This document shows, in pieces, positions 34,179-46,135 of a stretch of 64,000 nucleotides of DNA (position 1 is the stretch's first letter; each line of letters opens with the position of its first letter). A program made the translations under genes and the position numbers. This DNA comes from Prosopocoilus inquinatus (lineage: Eukaryota > Arthropoda > Insecta > Coleoptera > Lucanidae): the NCBI GenBank assembly GCA_036172665.1, contig CM069872.1, positions 22,485,001 to 22,549,000 on the forward strand. Reading direction: 5' to 3'. Under the pieces are notes generated by a model. That model saw only the letters and a program-made list of their open reading frames with translations, had not been told where the DNA came from and searched no databases.

Positions 34179-35030
34179 TGTGGGATTGATTATGGTGGAC
34201 CAATATTAATCAAAGAAGGAAATCGACGCGCAAAGAAAACAATAAAGATTTACATATGCTTGTTTATATGCTTTGCAACGAAAGCGATACATATTGAATT
34301 GGTTGGAGATTTAACATCTCAATGTTTCCTAAACGCTTTAAAAAGATTCATGTCACGTAGGGGTATGGTCCAAAATATTTATTCTGATAATGGCACCAAT
34401 TTTCGCGGTGCTCAAACTGAATTAAGAAAAATAGAAAAGTTTATAAAAAAATTAATCTGAAATTTATAATTATTTATCAAAATTTAATATAACTTATAAA
34501 AATATAAAATCAGTTAAATTTCACATTAAACGGGTAATAGGTAACACAATTTTAACCTATGAGGAGATGTTAACATTATTAGCAACAGTAGAAGCTTGCC
34601 TTAACTCCCGGCCTCTGTGTCCAATTTCCGAAGACCCGAATGACTACAACATCTTGACTCCTGCACATTTCTTAATTGGATGTACAATGACTGCACCACC
34701 GGAACCTGATCTTCAACACATACCATTGAATCGTTTATCTCGATGGCAACATATCCAATACATGCGTCAATATTTTTGGAGACGTTGGTCCAGCGAGTAT
34801 TTAAGCCAACTGCAACAACGAACCAAGTGGCAACGCCAGGATACAACATTTTTTATCATCGGCAGCCTAGTACTTTTGAAGGAAGATACTCCTCCCTTAA
34901 CATGGAAAATGGGTCGGATCTTACACCTTCATAAGGGAAACGACGACATCGTTCGACTTGCGACAATAAAAACTGTTACCGGTGAAAAAACCCGAGCAGT
35001 GAGAAACATATGCGTATTACCAGTGCAGTG
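34179..35030 (+). pseudogene. BEL/Pao integrase fragment
   Basis: The core starts with CGIDYGGP (first catalytic Asp), then ICFATKAIHIELVGDLT and IYSDNGTNFRGA (second Asp), ending in a stop at 34458-34460. About 100 bp of AT-rich sequence replace the region that would hold the catalytic Glu. Reading resumes at about 34525 with KRVIGNTILTYEEM, NSRPL, LTPAHFLIG, QYFWRRWSSEYLSQLQQR and ends TAA-type at 35029. These C-terminal motifs are BEL/Pao hallmarks. No RT upstream; the left end abuts AT-rich sequence. Confidence 0.82.
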
Positions 35031-35379
35031 AAACTTTAAAGATTTAAATATTTGTTAACCCATTCATTTCTTGAAATAATTTAATTCATTATTTTTTATT
35101 GAAATCCAGATTTCAATGCGGCCCAGATATGTTAGACGTAAAGCGGTAATTTGATAAAATTTATAATTTAGATCATATTACCGTTTCTTTTTAAAATTCC
35201 ATAGAGATGTAAAAAAAATAAAAACAACTTGGTCCTTCGAGAATTTTTTAAACTACAAAACATCAATTCAAAACGACATAGAGATCATACCTTTGTATGA
35301 TCCGCCACACCTAATAAAAGGTACGTAATAATCTTCTTACAAAGGATTTACTCTGGAATAACAGTAACGTCTTTTTGAG
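35031..35379. other. Probable BEL 3' LTR remnant
   Basis: Non-coding sequence right after BEL pol and before P-element coding, so LTR sequence is expected here. A TGTTAG start, typical for BEL LTRs, occurs at about 35127. No second copy exists in the window to confirm it. Confidence 0.35.
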
Positions 35380-36041
35380 AGCAAAGTGGTCTGATGTTGA
35401 AACTGCTTACTCAATAAATGCTTAAAGTGGGGATATTAGAATTATTCCAAAAATTACAGATGCCCATGTTAATAAAACAAAAACGAAAAAAATTAAAGTC
35501 CCTTGTGCCACTCAGGTATTGAGTCATTCGATGTCAGCTGCTATAGTAATTATGGCCAGAAATGGTAAGTTGAATTGTTGTATTATTACATACTTTACAT
35601 TGTTTTTTATTTCAGCTGACACAAGTTCAACTGACAATGTCACAATGCCTAAACGAGCAAACGAAACAGCTATTATATTTAAATTTTTTGATGATTTAAT
35701 GGACAGTGTAAATGGGGGAACTCTCCGTCAACACCCTGACAAACTATTACGAAGTGTAGTAACCACGATATAGAGAACACGGGTACGCTCACTCGCTGCC
35801 ATTTTCAGTTTAAAATTTTGAGCAAGTTGAGTAGTTTGTAAAAATTCGCTAGATGGTAGAACCGTATCGCGGACTGTCATTTTTAACAAATTCCGCAGCC
35901 GGTTCTTGTGGGGCTCTTGTTCTATATGGGCTCTTATGGTAAACACAAAACACATGAGCAGAGATAAACAGAGGTAAACAGTACGCAACAAAGTGCTTTG
36001 AAAGTAGATACTGCATTTTAAATTTTAACTATGAATTTAAA

Positions 36042-37447
36042 AAAATTTTGTGCAAATCGTTTTTGATTGCAGTGAGAACCTCGAGCAGCCTCTGGACAGC
36101 TGTTTCAGCCCTGCTTGGGGCTTCTTCAGCAGAAACGTAGCTCGACATTCCCACTGCAGACCAAAAACGACTTGCCCAATTTATTCGCAAATGCGATGTA
36201 AGAATGATGAACATATAAAATAGCGACATCTTACTATCGCTTTTTGACCTAACATTGCAATAGGATAGACAAATTGAAGCGGGATTTGCTCCTAATGAGT
36301 CCCCCATGCAAGGCGGCCATGCTTGCTGTCAAAGCATAATGAAAGATTTTAGAAAAATTTTGTGCAAATCGTTTTTGATTGCAGTGAGAACCTCGAGCAG
36401 CCTCTGGACAGCTGTTTCAGCCCTGCTTGGGGCTTCTTCAGCAGAAACGTAGCTCGACATTCCCACTGCAGACCAAAGACGACTTGCCCAATTTATTCGC
36501 AAATGCGATGTAAGAATGATGAACATATAAAATAGCGACATCTTACTATCGCTTTTTGACCTAACATTGCAGTAGGATAGACAAATTGAAGCGGGATTTG
36601 CTCCTAATGAGTCCCCCATGCAAGGCGGCCATGCTTGCTGTCAAAGCATAATGAAAGATTTTAGAAAAATTTTGTGCAAATCGTTTTTGATTGCAGTGAG
36701 AACCTCGAGCAGCCTCTGGACAACTGTTTCAGCCCTGCTTGGGGCTTCTTCAGCAGAAACGTAGCTCGACATTCCCACTGCAGACCAAAAACGACTTGCC
36801 CAATTTATTCGCAAATGCGATGTAAGAATGATGAACATATAAAATAGCGACATCTTACTATCGCTTTTTGACCTAACATTGCAATAGGATAGACAAATTG
36901 AAGCGGGATTTGCTCCTAATGAGTCCCCCATGCAAGGCGGCCATGCTTGCTGTCAAAGCATAATGAAAGATTTTAGAAAAATTTTGTGCAAATCGTTTTT
37001 GATTGCAGTGAGAACCTCGAGCAGCCTCTGGACAGCTGTTTCAGCCCTGCTTGGGGCTTCTTCAGCAGAAACGTAGCTCGACATTCCCACTGCAGACCAA
37101 AGACGACTTGCCCAATTTATTCGCAAATGCGATGTAAGAATGATGAACATATAAAATAGCGACATCTTACTATCGCTTTTTGACCTAACATTGCAGTAGG
37201 ATAGACAAATTGAAGCGGGATTTGCTCCTAATGAGTCCCCCATGCAAGGCGGCCATGCTTGCTGTCAAAGCATAATGAAAGATTTTAGAAAAATTTTGTG
37301 CAAATCGTTTTTGATTGCAGTGAGAACCTCGAGCAGCCTCTGGACAGCTGTTTCAGCCCTGCTTGGGGCTTCTTCAGCAGAAACGTAGCTCGACATTCCC
37401 AATGTTAGGTCAAAAAGCGATAGTAAGATGTCGCTATTTTATATGTT
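36042..37447. repeat. 312-bp tandem array (4.5 units) inserted with 12-bp duplication
   Basis: Four full units of 312 bp and a partial one, almost identical (single changes such as CAAAAACG/CAAAGACG alternate). The 12-bp TATGAATTTAAA occurs on both sides (36030-36041 and 37448-37459) and once in the empty copy at 2433-2444. The last partial unit joins an inverted terminal piece ending GTCGCTATTTTATATGTT. Each unit has a minus-strand ORF of 92-96 codons with no known domain. Related single copies are dispersed in the window. Confidence 0.88.
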
Positions 37448-37487
37448 TATGAATTTAAAGTTGTCAGGTGTAGAAATTTTAATTTAA

Positions 37488-39691
37488 CCCTTCATATACC
37501 GCAGGGGCCTCGGAGGTCCGGTTACATATTTTAATTTAAGAAATTGTTGTTAAATATTCATATTTTGACTAACGGTCTTGTGACTTTATTTGTTCGAATA
37601 TAATGTCTTACTGACTGAATAATTATAAAAAAATACGTAGGTATTGTATACTGTTTTAAAAATATAGCGTAAAATACCAATCGGGCCTATAAAGCCGTAC
37701 CCGTAGTTTCAAGTTAATTTCTATTATACCCTGTTGGAGATCATATTTGCAAGTCTCTTGCAGGTTTGTGCAAGTTCTGACATGCTAAATAAAATCTTAT
37801 ATAAATAGCTGAGTCGTATGAATGTCGTTAGTTTTTTCTAGACCATTGTTCGTATTGAAGTTTCATAGTGTATTATCAAGATGGCATATGCTAGAAACAA
37901 TAGAGCGCTTTCTCAACGTGAGCTAGAAGAAATTGCAGAAAACATTAGTGATTTTAAAGATCTAACCGATGAAAATGATCAATCTACTGATGATAATGAA
38001 TCCGATTACGTAGAAGAACATGAATCGAGAACATCGGAAAATAGTTCAGATGATGAAAATGCCGTCTCGACCATAGGAGATACATCAACAGGAATTTACA
38101 TATCAAAGAATAAGTTAGAATGGTGTTCACAACCAATGCAAGCCGCCCGAGGAAGAACGCCAAACAAAAATATAATAAGATTTACTCCTGGAGCTACTCC
38201 ATTTGCTAAGAGAATGTACGATTCAGAAGAATCCTTGTTTTTATTATATTTTCGGCAACCACTTTTAGAAAAGAATTGCAAATGGACGAACAAGGAAGCT
38301 GTTGCACTTCTAAAAGAAAAATGGAAGAACTTTGATGATAAAGAACTAATAGTTTTTATTGGTGTTTTGATACTTACTGGCGTCTACAAATCCCGAAATG
38401 AACCAGTGACGCAACTGTGGAGCAAAAATGATGGTCGTGCTACTTTCAACAAAGCAATTAGCAGAAATCGATTTCAGAGTTTGTTACGTTGTTTACGATT
38501 TGACGATGCAGCGGCTAGAAGAATAAAGAAAACAGAAGACAAACTATAACCTATTCGCGAATTTTTTGAAATGTGGAACTTATATTTGAGAGAATTATAT
38601 ACTCCAAGTTGACGATGACGATAGATGAACAGCTGGTAACTTTTCGAGGTCGCTGTCCATTCCGACAGTATATTCCTTCAAAACCAGGTAGATACGGTCT
38701 AAAATTTTGGGCAATTTGTGATAGTGAAGCTTCATATACGTGGAAAATGAATGTATATACTGGAAAGGCAGCCGGAGGAGAAAGAACTGTCGAACTAGGA
38801 GAAAAGGTAGTGGAGAATCTTGTAGTAGAAATTGAAGGGAGTGGAAGGAATATAACTTGTGATAATTTTTTATTATTTACTGGGAGAATACGTACTGTCA
38901 AGAAATCTTACACTTGTTGGTACAACTCGTCGTAATAAACTTGAGTTACCACTAGGTCGTAAAGTGAATTCAAGTATTTACGGGTTTAGAAGGGATGCAA
39001 CCGTTTTATCATATTGCCCTAAAAAAGGAAATTTGGTGACACTATTGAGTACAATGCATCATGAAAAGAAAAATGAAATAAATGAAAAACAGAAGCCGGA
39101 AATAATTCTTTCATACAATGCAACTAAAAGTGGAGTAGACACGATGGATCAAATGACAAGATGTTACACGGTCAAAAGGATGACAAGAAGATGGCCATTA
39201 GTAGTTTTTTATAACATGATTGATATCAGCGTTCTAAATTCTTTCATACTGTGGAAATATATTACATCCAAAAACATGCAACGTCGTGAATTCATTATCA
39301 AGCTGGGTAAAACACTTGTTGGAGTAAAGGAAGATGCTAACCCAGGCGAAGAAGTTCAAGCTGCTGAAGATGTAGTGGAACCTGTGGTAAAAAGAAGACG
39401 GTGTTCAATATGTCCACCCTCATTGGATAGAAAAAATAAAATTATATGTAAAAATGTAACAATAATGTGTGCAAAGAACATTCTGTCCTACTGTGTAATA
39501 AATGCTATAATCAGTAAAATTGTTATTTTTTATGTAGATAATTATTTCATTAAAGGTAATCTATAAATAGACAATTATTAAATAATTGACAAGAAAATAT
39601 TAAAAAGAATAGACAATATAATGAAAAGATTACGGGTCTCTCAGGCCCGCTTGGTACTTCATAGGTTATAAAAATATTGGTACGTCGAGGG
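37488..39691 (+). mobile_element. piggyBac element 3 (2,204 bp)
   Basis: Inserted in element A copy 2 at TTAA (37484-37487 and 39692-39695). Ends: CCCTTCATATACC at left and, on the minus strand, CCCTCGACGTACC at right. The undisturbed site is seen in copy 1 at 2468-2471, where the same flanks surround one TTAA. It carries one broken transposase gene on the plus strand. Confidence 0.9.
37881..39566 (+). pseudogene. piggyBac transposase 3, broken
   Basis: ATG 37881 (MAYARNNRAL), acidic N-terminus. The DDD core is visible: MTIDEQLVTFRG, NITCDNF and GVDTMDQM, then RMTRRWPLVVFYN. Lesions: TAA at 38547-38549 in an otherwise continuous frame region, a frameshift just after the second Asp near 38870, and another near 39445 that scrambles the Cys-rich C-terminus. 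The Cys pairs (RRCSICP, then CNNNVCKEH and CNKCY) still exist but in different frames. The N-terminus resembles that of transposase 1, but the terminal repeats differ. Confidence 0.85.
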
Positions 39692-41130
39692 TTAAAGAGG
39701 GTATTGGCGAATAATTTAATTCGTTTCCTAATTTATTTACATTGTAGTGAAAATAGAAAGACTTCTCAGAGTAAATTTGTATTGAAGCAAGGAGATTTTA
39801 ACATAAACATGAACTCATCGTAAGATTGCTAGCTAACCTAGAATATCCACCAATCCAACTGGCATTAAACTGACCGACGTACTGATTATAATGTGCTGAA
39901 TATAACGAGTGGATGTAATGTCACAAAAGTACCTATCTAGCAACATCAGTTATGCATGCAAGTGACACCAAAAGTGCATAAAGCTAAAACACATAAATGT
40001 TACTGCGGCTTGGAACGCTTCAAGAATGAACCAAAATGCAGGTGTCACAATATTGAAGCAACATTTTTTGTGCTTGATACATTTTCAAGAAAAATTTGTA
40101 AAAAATCATTAAGTCAGTGGAAATGAAATCATTCAAAGGCCACTGACAGATGATGCTATTCCTCAATTAAATGTATGCTCCTATTGAACTAATACTAATC
40201 TCACATCTGTCCTTTCTTCCACCACTACCAAACAGATACAAGAAACAAATAATACCAATCGCCTCAAAAAGGTTTGTAAAAATCTTAGCAAAACGTACTT
40301 GCTCGTAACATTAGTAAATATCTTTCTACATCTATTTGATTGCTTTCTAAATTTGACACTCGCCGTTTATTCTTTATTTCATTACACACCAACCAAAGTT
40401 TGCCATTAATACACACGTAAATACTGAACATACGTCGCCTACAACCTTGCTTACAACACGTAATATAACCTGCAGGAGTACATTAATGACGTTTAGTGAC
40501 AGTCCTTCATACATTGGTGTCATGTAGCGGTAAAATTTAAATCACTTAACTAGGCACTACTTTTGACTTCCTCGTTTTGTATGGGGAAGATAGGCAAGTG
40601 TGCGTACCAGAGTTCTGTATATCGTGGTAGTAACTAAAAAATCTATCCTATCTTGCAACATTGGACGGAATCAATGAAACAGTTACAAGAAATGTATTTT
40701 CAACGTGAAAGTACCGCTGAAAAATATGTGCCACCTTCTGTGAAGAACTGGATTTACACTTTGCAAGGTTTTATTGACTGCCGTAATGTCCTGCTGTATC
40801 ATAATGTGGCATACTTTTCACCACGATCCTTTAACCAAGACCCACTGCAGAACTTTTTTGGTCAAATGCGACAATAGCGTGTAAGAAATACAATTTTGTG
40901 AAAATTATAATCGTATGTTTATAAGAAATATGCTTAGTTCACATTCTGTTGGAGTTAATTGTGAGGAGACTTTTGATACCTCTTTAATTCAATTCATGTC
41001 AATACCTGTACAGGAAACCTGTGGAACCTGTGGAAAATGAAAATATTACATCAAGTATTTTAAAGATGTCGAGCACGAAATTAGAAAGGCCATTGCACCA
41101 AAGTGTAATGGGATACATATTGGGTTTTAT

Positions 41131-41681
41131 TACTAAGAAATTAAAAAAAAAAATTCATATGCAAATTTACATATAATAAAGAAAGACCCCAATCCCTCTG
41201 ATCCATATATGCAATTAAATATACAGAGAGAGCATAAAGCAAAAATCTCTCACATACTGAAAACCTTTTATAGTCTTTTGTAGAAAGCTTATGTAAGTGT
41301 TATAATATAACTAAATGTTTATTGACGAATTATCCGCTTTATAAGAATACAAAAAAGACAAATGTATTATGTGTGAAAAAGTATATTCCCTTCACATTTA
41401 TATGCGAACATAAAGATATTTTGTTAAGAATACTGCTTTTATGTTGAGTTGAAACGTTTCTTTGGGGAAAGAAATTGCAATTTTTTTTCCCTTTTGAATT
41501 TTATTAGAAAAGTAAAGGACCCTCTGGAGCCGGGGGCCCCCCACACGGCGGGGTCTGTAGGGGCCTTGTCGCCGCCAGTGTTTCGAATTCTCTTCTTACC
41601 AGGTGAAGATATATTTATTTTTAAGATCTGTTATTTTTTACAAGAAATATTTAAGAAAATATATTTATGTTAACGGATATA
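41131..41681. other. No recognised gene
   Basis: AT-rich, with a GC-rich tract at 41520-41585 (GGGGCCCCCC-like) of unknown nature. Short ORFs here are not convincing. Confidence 0.3.
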
Positions 41682-42975
41682 GGCGGGGCACGATATGTAG
41701 ACTCGCACGTCATTAGTTAATAATGATGTCAGACGCATGCCGGATAGTTAATCACACACAAATTGACCATGGTACACGTAAGCGCATTACCGCAATAGAC
41801 GAATATATTACTGTGATTAAATTTGTTTTCGAAGTTAACTACGCAAAAAAATGTTATTGATTAGCAAATGTGTGCAGTCACTTCCGCCCACAATGTTAGG
41901 CATTCCAGCAATATCATAAAATTCACGTTTTTTTGCAGTTTGTCGGAAATTTAATGAAATCGTTAATTTCTGAAGTAATTGCTCGAGAAATGAGAAATTG
42001 AAAACACTATACGAGATACAGTTGCTTGTGGGAATCACATGCAGTGGTAGTGGAAATGGTTCAGCAATATTCTTGCGTAACAATTATACTGTCTCTTGAA
42101 CTACAGTTTTTGAAAATCTATTATAAAAATGTGATACTGACACAAAGTGACCGTATTTCTCTGAAAAGAATTTCCTAAACTATACCAGCGACTGGCCATT
42201 TCAAGCGAAAAAACGGGTCAATTTGTGATTTTCTTTGGACAAGTACCTTATTTTTAAGTATCATAACATTTTATTGAATCATTTTTATCGATGTGAAAAT
42301 ACTATGTAAACTGAAGATACTTTTACCTGTGTTCAAATTTCAAGTTCACAGAAGAGTTAATAATTGAAGACAATGACTTACGTAACAGACGGGACATTCC
42401 GGGATTGTACTGTCCGTTTCGTAAATTATTCTCGGTCTTAGTTTTTACGAATAATGTTATAAACTAGCCTATACAGTTTGTTTTCAAATCTTTGTGAGAA
42501 TATTTAGCTAGTGGATCAAACATTGGCGATATACTTTTAATTAATCAATATTTTGACCAACAGCCCTAACATGTTGAACATCTATATCTTCCAATAAATC
42601 ACAAAAATCATCCTCCATAATTCATCAATTCATTAGTAATAAAAAAATGAAAAGGTAACACAAATGAACGAAAATAATATAACACTGCCGAATTTTTTTC
42701 ACCTCTTCATAAATTTGTCAGCCAGGAAACTTGGAAACCATTATCTCGATACTGATTTCCTAAGATATTATATGATAGATAAATTATTATTTATTATCAT
42801 TGGAAACATGTCTATGAATAAGTATTCACAATAACTAAACTATTGACACGTAACGTTCTAGTAATGACGGCTGATAATGTAAAAATTCCTTTGCATTTTA
42901 AGTATTTATCAACACAGCATGCGTCTGACTTCATCATTAACTAATGACGTACAAGTCTACCTATCGTGTCTAGCC
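41682..42975 (-). mobile_element. PIF/Harbinger-type element with ~50-bp TIRs
   Basis: The ends are long imperfect inverted repeats. Left (41690 on) CACGATATGTAGACT..CACGTCATTAGTTAA. Right, on the minus strand from about 42970, CACGATAGGTAGACT..TACGTCATTAGTTAA; both then read into GTCAGACGCATGC. The only coding remnant is 42083-41835 (minus), with REFYDIAGMPNIVGGSDCTH, the first-Asp region of PIF transposases. The rest is decayed. The 3-bp target duplication is not certain (TAT at either side is possible). Confidence 0.7.
41835..42083 (-). pseudogene. PIF transposase remnant
   Basis: Read on the minus strand, FYDIAGMPNIVGGSDCTHLLI corresponds to the conserved FPNVVGxxDGTHI box with the first catalytic Asp kept and Gly replaced by Cys. 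Nothing of the remaining core is in frame here. Confidence 0.6.
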
Positions 42976-43259
42976 TATGGTAATAAAATTTTATGTGTTA
43001 CACCCTGAAACGATTAATAAACTTTCTTTGCTACCTTAATGCAGCTATTAGTAAAAGATTTCGATTGCCTGTACGAAGATCGAACTCAAATTGAAAGATC
43101 CGGATCAGCTTCTAGTAAACGAAAATCAAAGTATTATTCCAAACTGCACAAGCATTTACACTTTGGGCAACTTTCTGTAGAGAATAGTAGAGAGTTCGGT
43201 GTTTCAGCAAACATCGAAACCTCATTTCTAATAAACCATTACACCTTTCTAAAGTTGAT

Positions 43260-43360
43260 CTAGCTGTTTTTTTCTACGTTATTAAATATCAGCACCTCTT
43301 CAGTTTCTGGATTTGTTAGAGGTGTAATGAGCCAAGATTGAAGAGTATATCCTGAACCTC
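43260..43360 (-). pseudogene. PIF transposase exon remnant (second-Asp region)
   Basis: After an acceptor-like TTTTTAG at 43361, the minus strand reads GGSGYTLQSWLITPLTNPET. This matches the PIF box LGDSGYPL..WLLTP, but the catalytic Asp is replaced by Gly. Stop at 43260-43262. It lies outside the 41682-42975 element. An unrecognised minus ORF precedes it at 43723-43430. Confidence 0.55.
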
Positions 43361-44395
43361 CTAAAAATTGTAAAAATAAAAGACATATAATTATTTTATA
43401 AGTGTTCAGATAAAATTACTACTGCTTTATTACAAGAAAAACAGTGTTGCCTCAATACATAAAATCTTTGATTTAACTTTAACAGCCATTCTAAAGAATT
43501 CACATTTTTTACCAAGAAGGAAATAATTGTCGTGACCTCTTCTATGTAAATCTTCTACAAAATCCTTAATGGTGCTATTATTCCATATATGCTGGTCACG
43601 ACAGGAAATCTTGCATTTATATTTAAATGCGTAAAAGCAATTGCTTTCACTTCCAACTTTGTCTTCGGAGATAAAACTTCTTTTTATATGCATACGGCTC
43701 AAGATGTGAAGGGATGAAGGCACTTAATTTTTTTGCTCCTAAATCAGGGTGGGTGATAAAATTGTTCGCAGATTTGCTACAACAAAAGGTGTTTGCAACA
43801 TGTTTTCTTTCCTTTACTAAGGGTATATTTTATTCCTGATACCTTCCAATCTAAAAGGATCGCCATAATAATACTGAACTAAGTCTTCTCTGCCCTTTTT
43901 TAAGTTGAGATTTTTCAGTTGCTACAAAATAAATTCCAAACGAATCTAAAACATTACGTGTAAAATTTACCTTATTTCTCGATTGAAACCTTCGAAATGA
44001 GAGATTGTAGTTTCATCAGTTTTACAACTTGTACCTGAGGATGGCTCACTGCTAAGTGCTAGCATTATAGAATCAGTAAATGTAACCAATTTTCACTACT
44101 TATCAAAGTTTCTGTCGATGCTGCACTAATAACTGATTCTTCTAAAATTGTGACAAATAAGTAACATAAAAATATACGGTATATATATTATAATTTACTT
44201 TAATAAAGTAGTGACATTAGGTGTCGGTGCTATTGATGTTGAACCATTGTTGAACGTATCGTTTTGGTTCATCTTCGACATTCTGCGAATAGTACAGCGT
44301 GCGAGAAATTTTAAACGTCACAATGGAACAACAAAACCAAACTGCCGTACAATTGTTGTTATAAGTAAAGAACAGATAAAACAGCAACATCCTAC
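43361..44395. other. No recognised gene
   Basis: Contains a 97-residue minus ORF at 43430-43723 with no known domain. The rest has no visible structure. Confidence 0.25.
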
Positions 44396-44640
44396 GTTCG
44401 CTGACCTGACAAATTGAATCGGGTTTGCTCCTAATAAGTCCCTCATGTAAGGCGACCAATCTTGCTGTCAAAGCATAATGAAAGTATTAAAAATTTTTGT
44501 TGCAAATCGTTTTTGATTGCAGTGGGAATGTCGAGCTACGTCTCTGCTGATGAAGCCCCAAACAGGGCTGAAACAGCTGTACAGAGGCTGCTCGAGGTTT
44601 TCACTGCAATCAAAAAAGATTTGCAACAAAATTTGTTATA
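44396..44640. repeat. Dispersed 312-bp-family repeat (copy b), fold-back form
   Basis: Contains AAGTCCCTCATGTAAGGCGA and CTTGCTGTCAAAGCATAATG as in the array. It then has a core flanked by inverted arms: TTGCAAATCGTTTTTGATTG at about 44500 and its near-complement ending AAAGATTTGCAACAAAA at about 44630. Confidence 0.7.
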
Positions 44641-45728
44641 AGTAAACTTCAAAAATATTGTAGGAGTAACTGCCCTATTTTGGCAGAATTTGATTAATTT
44701 ACTTACTTGAAAGAAGTAAACCCTTTCTTTACAAACACGACGCACAGTGGGACAAGGGGCCTTCATATATTAATAAATCCAAACAATCAAATATTTTAAG
44801 CACGTTCATAAAGCACCTGGATTTATTAAAATAAATAAATGCAACTTCATTCCAAGTAATTAGAATTTTAGGTATTTTCAAATTATAAACCGACGATACT
44901 GGACGAGAAATGTGTCTCAAAAATGTTAAATATCATTGTCATTCATCGTTTTATTTTTCGCATATTTTACCCTCACAAAATTTACTAATTAATTGATATC
45001 TTACAAGTTAAAATATTCTCACATGCATCTAATGAGTAGCAATTTCGTATTTCTTTTGATGCCATTTACAGCGACATTTTTTTGCTATTCTTTTACAACG
45101 GGCAGCGGGCCGCCTTTTTGCGTTTAAAGAGGGGCAGTTGTGCGGTTACGAAAAACTGATGCATACATTTTCTGATTTATTCATCACTGTTTGGCATCCT
45201 AAAATAAATAAATGTAACATTACTTCGCCCAGTGAATTAAAATTTTAAGTAAAATAATTAATAAACGATATCAGTGATTATTATTACGAGACGTTGCGGA
45301 ACGGGTTGGAATGCAGGACTCCTTATACGACCGGTGCAATGTCGGTGGGTGCGTTACACAGGTTACAGAGGAAGGCGTCATTAATCTTGTTATATTTCTT
45401 TCTCACTCATTTCAGTAATTCGAAACAAGCGGTACCTCCGAAATTTTTTATATATTATATTATATATAATATACAAGAAAATGAATGACTAGTTAAATCT
45501 GATTAAATCTGCCAAATGGGCTTGTAAAGAATAACAGACTGATTCAAAGTTACGAAATGTTTGAAATATCAATGGTCAATAATACAGACTTCATATTGTG
45601 CGTAAAATGCATATTATCAAATGCGGATGCTTTTATCAAATCTGTTATCTGAAATAGAACCTTCCGCTTGACTTTTTGATTTAGGGCCCGAGTTTTAAAT
45701 TAGTTGTATAACTTGCTTTTGCCTGTGC
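44641..45728. other. No recognised gene
   Basis: AT-rich with small unconvincing ORFs (for example 45294-45488). A TA-rich palindrome lies at 45450-45475. Confidence 0.3.
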
Positions 45729-46135
45729 CTAATAGTGTATTCTTTTTTGATTTAGCCAATATAGATTTTGTAGGTTATTCCTCAAACCATTTTGGTTTCC
45801 TATTATAAAATTTGACAAATAATTTATTATTTGTGATAGTGCCTGTACAGAGAAATTAAACATTTGCGACAAGTCTGCTAAGCGATTTCGATAAGTTTCT
45901 CGATTAGTATGCAAAGAGCGGTGATTCCTGAAAAATATTTCACTTAAAAGTTAATATAGGACAAAAAATATGGGAGAGAAATCCAACTTATCACTAATAC
46001 CATTCGGAGAATTAATATAAGAATAATATTTGGTACTCTTAAGACTCTTATTAAACTGTAGATATCATTTCTTTGAAACCGATTTTTTTTTGGTGCCATT
46101 GTGTTTAAATCAAATTGTTGTGGTACTTCTTCCAT
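45729..46135 (-). pseudogene. PIF transposase N-terminal remnant
   Basis: Minus-strand ORFs 46135-45944 and 45914-45729. The second reads ETYRNRLADLSQMFNFSVQA, the N-terminal NRLxDLxxMF box of PIF transposases, which precedes the DDE core. No core follows on this strand nearby; 43260-43360 could be a distant exon but the link is unproven. Confidence 0.5.

Larger units (their letters stand above)
35764..40626. mobile_element. TIR element A, copy 2 (4,863 bp with nested insertions)
   Basis: TIRs start CACGATATAGAGAACACGGG at 35764 and, on the minus strand from 40626, CACGATATACAGAACTCTGG. The target GTAGTAAC flanks it at 35756-35763 and 40627-40634. It is collinear with copy 1 (2188-3865) except for three changes: a 1,406-bp repeat array at 36042-37447, a piggyBac at 37488-39691, and loss of about 460 bp corresponding to 2790-3250. 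These size changes account for the length difference. It sits inside a P transposase exon. Confidence 0.88.
35380..41130 (+). pseudogene. P-element (THAP9-type) transposase, split by a 4.9-kb insertion
   Basis: The left part (about 35430-35755) encodes QVLSHSMSAAIVIMARN, a 51-bp intron (donor GTAAGT 35565, acceptor TTTCAG ending 35615), then TAIIFKFFDDLMDSVNGGTL, characteristic of the middle of P transposases. The right part (40635-41130) encodes WIYTLQGFIDCRNVL, then PRSFNQDPLQNFFGQMRQ, a stop at 40875-40877, and in-family sequence beyond (HSVGVNCEETFDTSLIQF). Between them lies element A copy 2, flanked by GTAGTAAC. The gene was already a typical P transposase with short introns when hit. 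Stops upstream (near 35420) and downstream show later decay. The THAP exon at 65-317 could derive from the same family. Confidence 0.8.

Noticed and set aside
4535..35030. The BEL gag (4.5-6.3 kb) and BEL integrase (34.2-35.0 kb) as two halves of one element
   Set aside because: Same strand and family, but nothing shows continuity over 28 kb of unrelated elements.
36029..37243. Four tandem genes of 92-96 codons
   Set aside because: They are one ORF carried by each 312-bp repeat unit; I list it as a question, not as four genes.
41449..41673. GC-rich ORF similar in style to 45294-45488
   Set aside because: Both contain a PHTAGSVGAL/PYTTGAMSVGAL-like string, but nucleotide similarity by eye is too weak to call a family.
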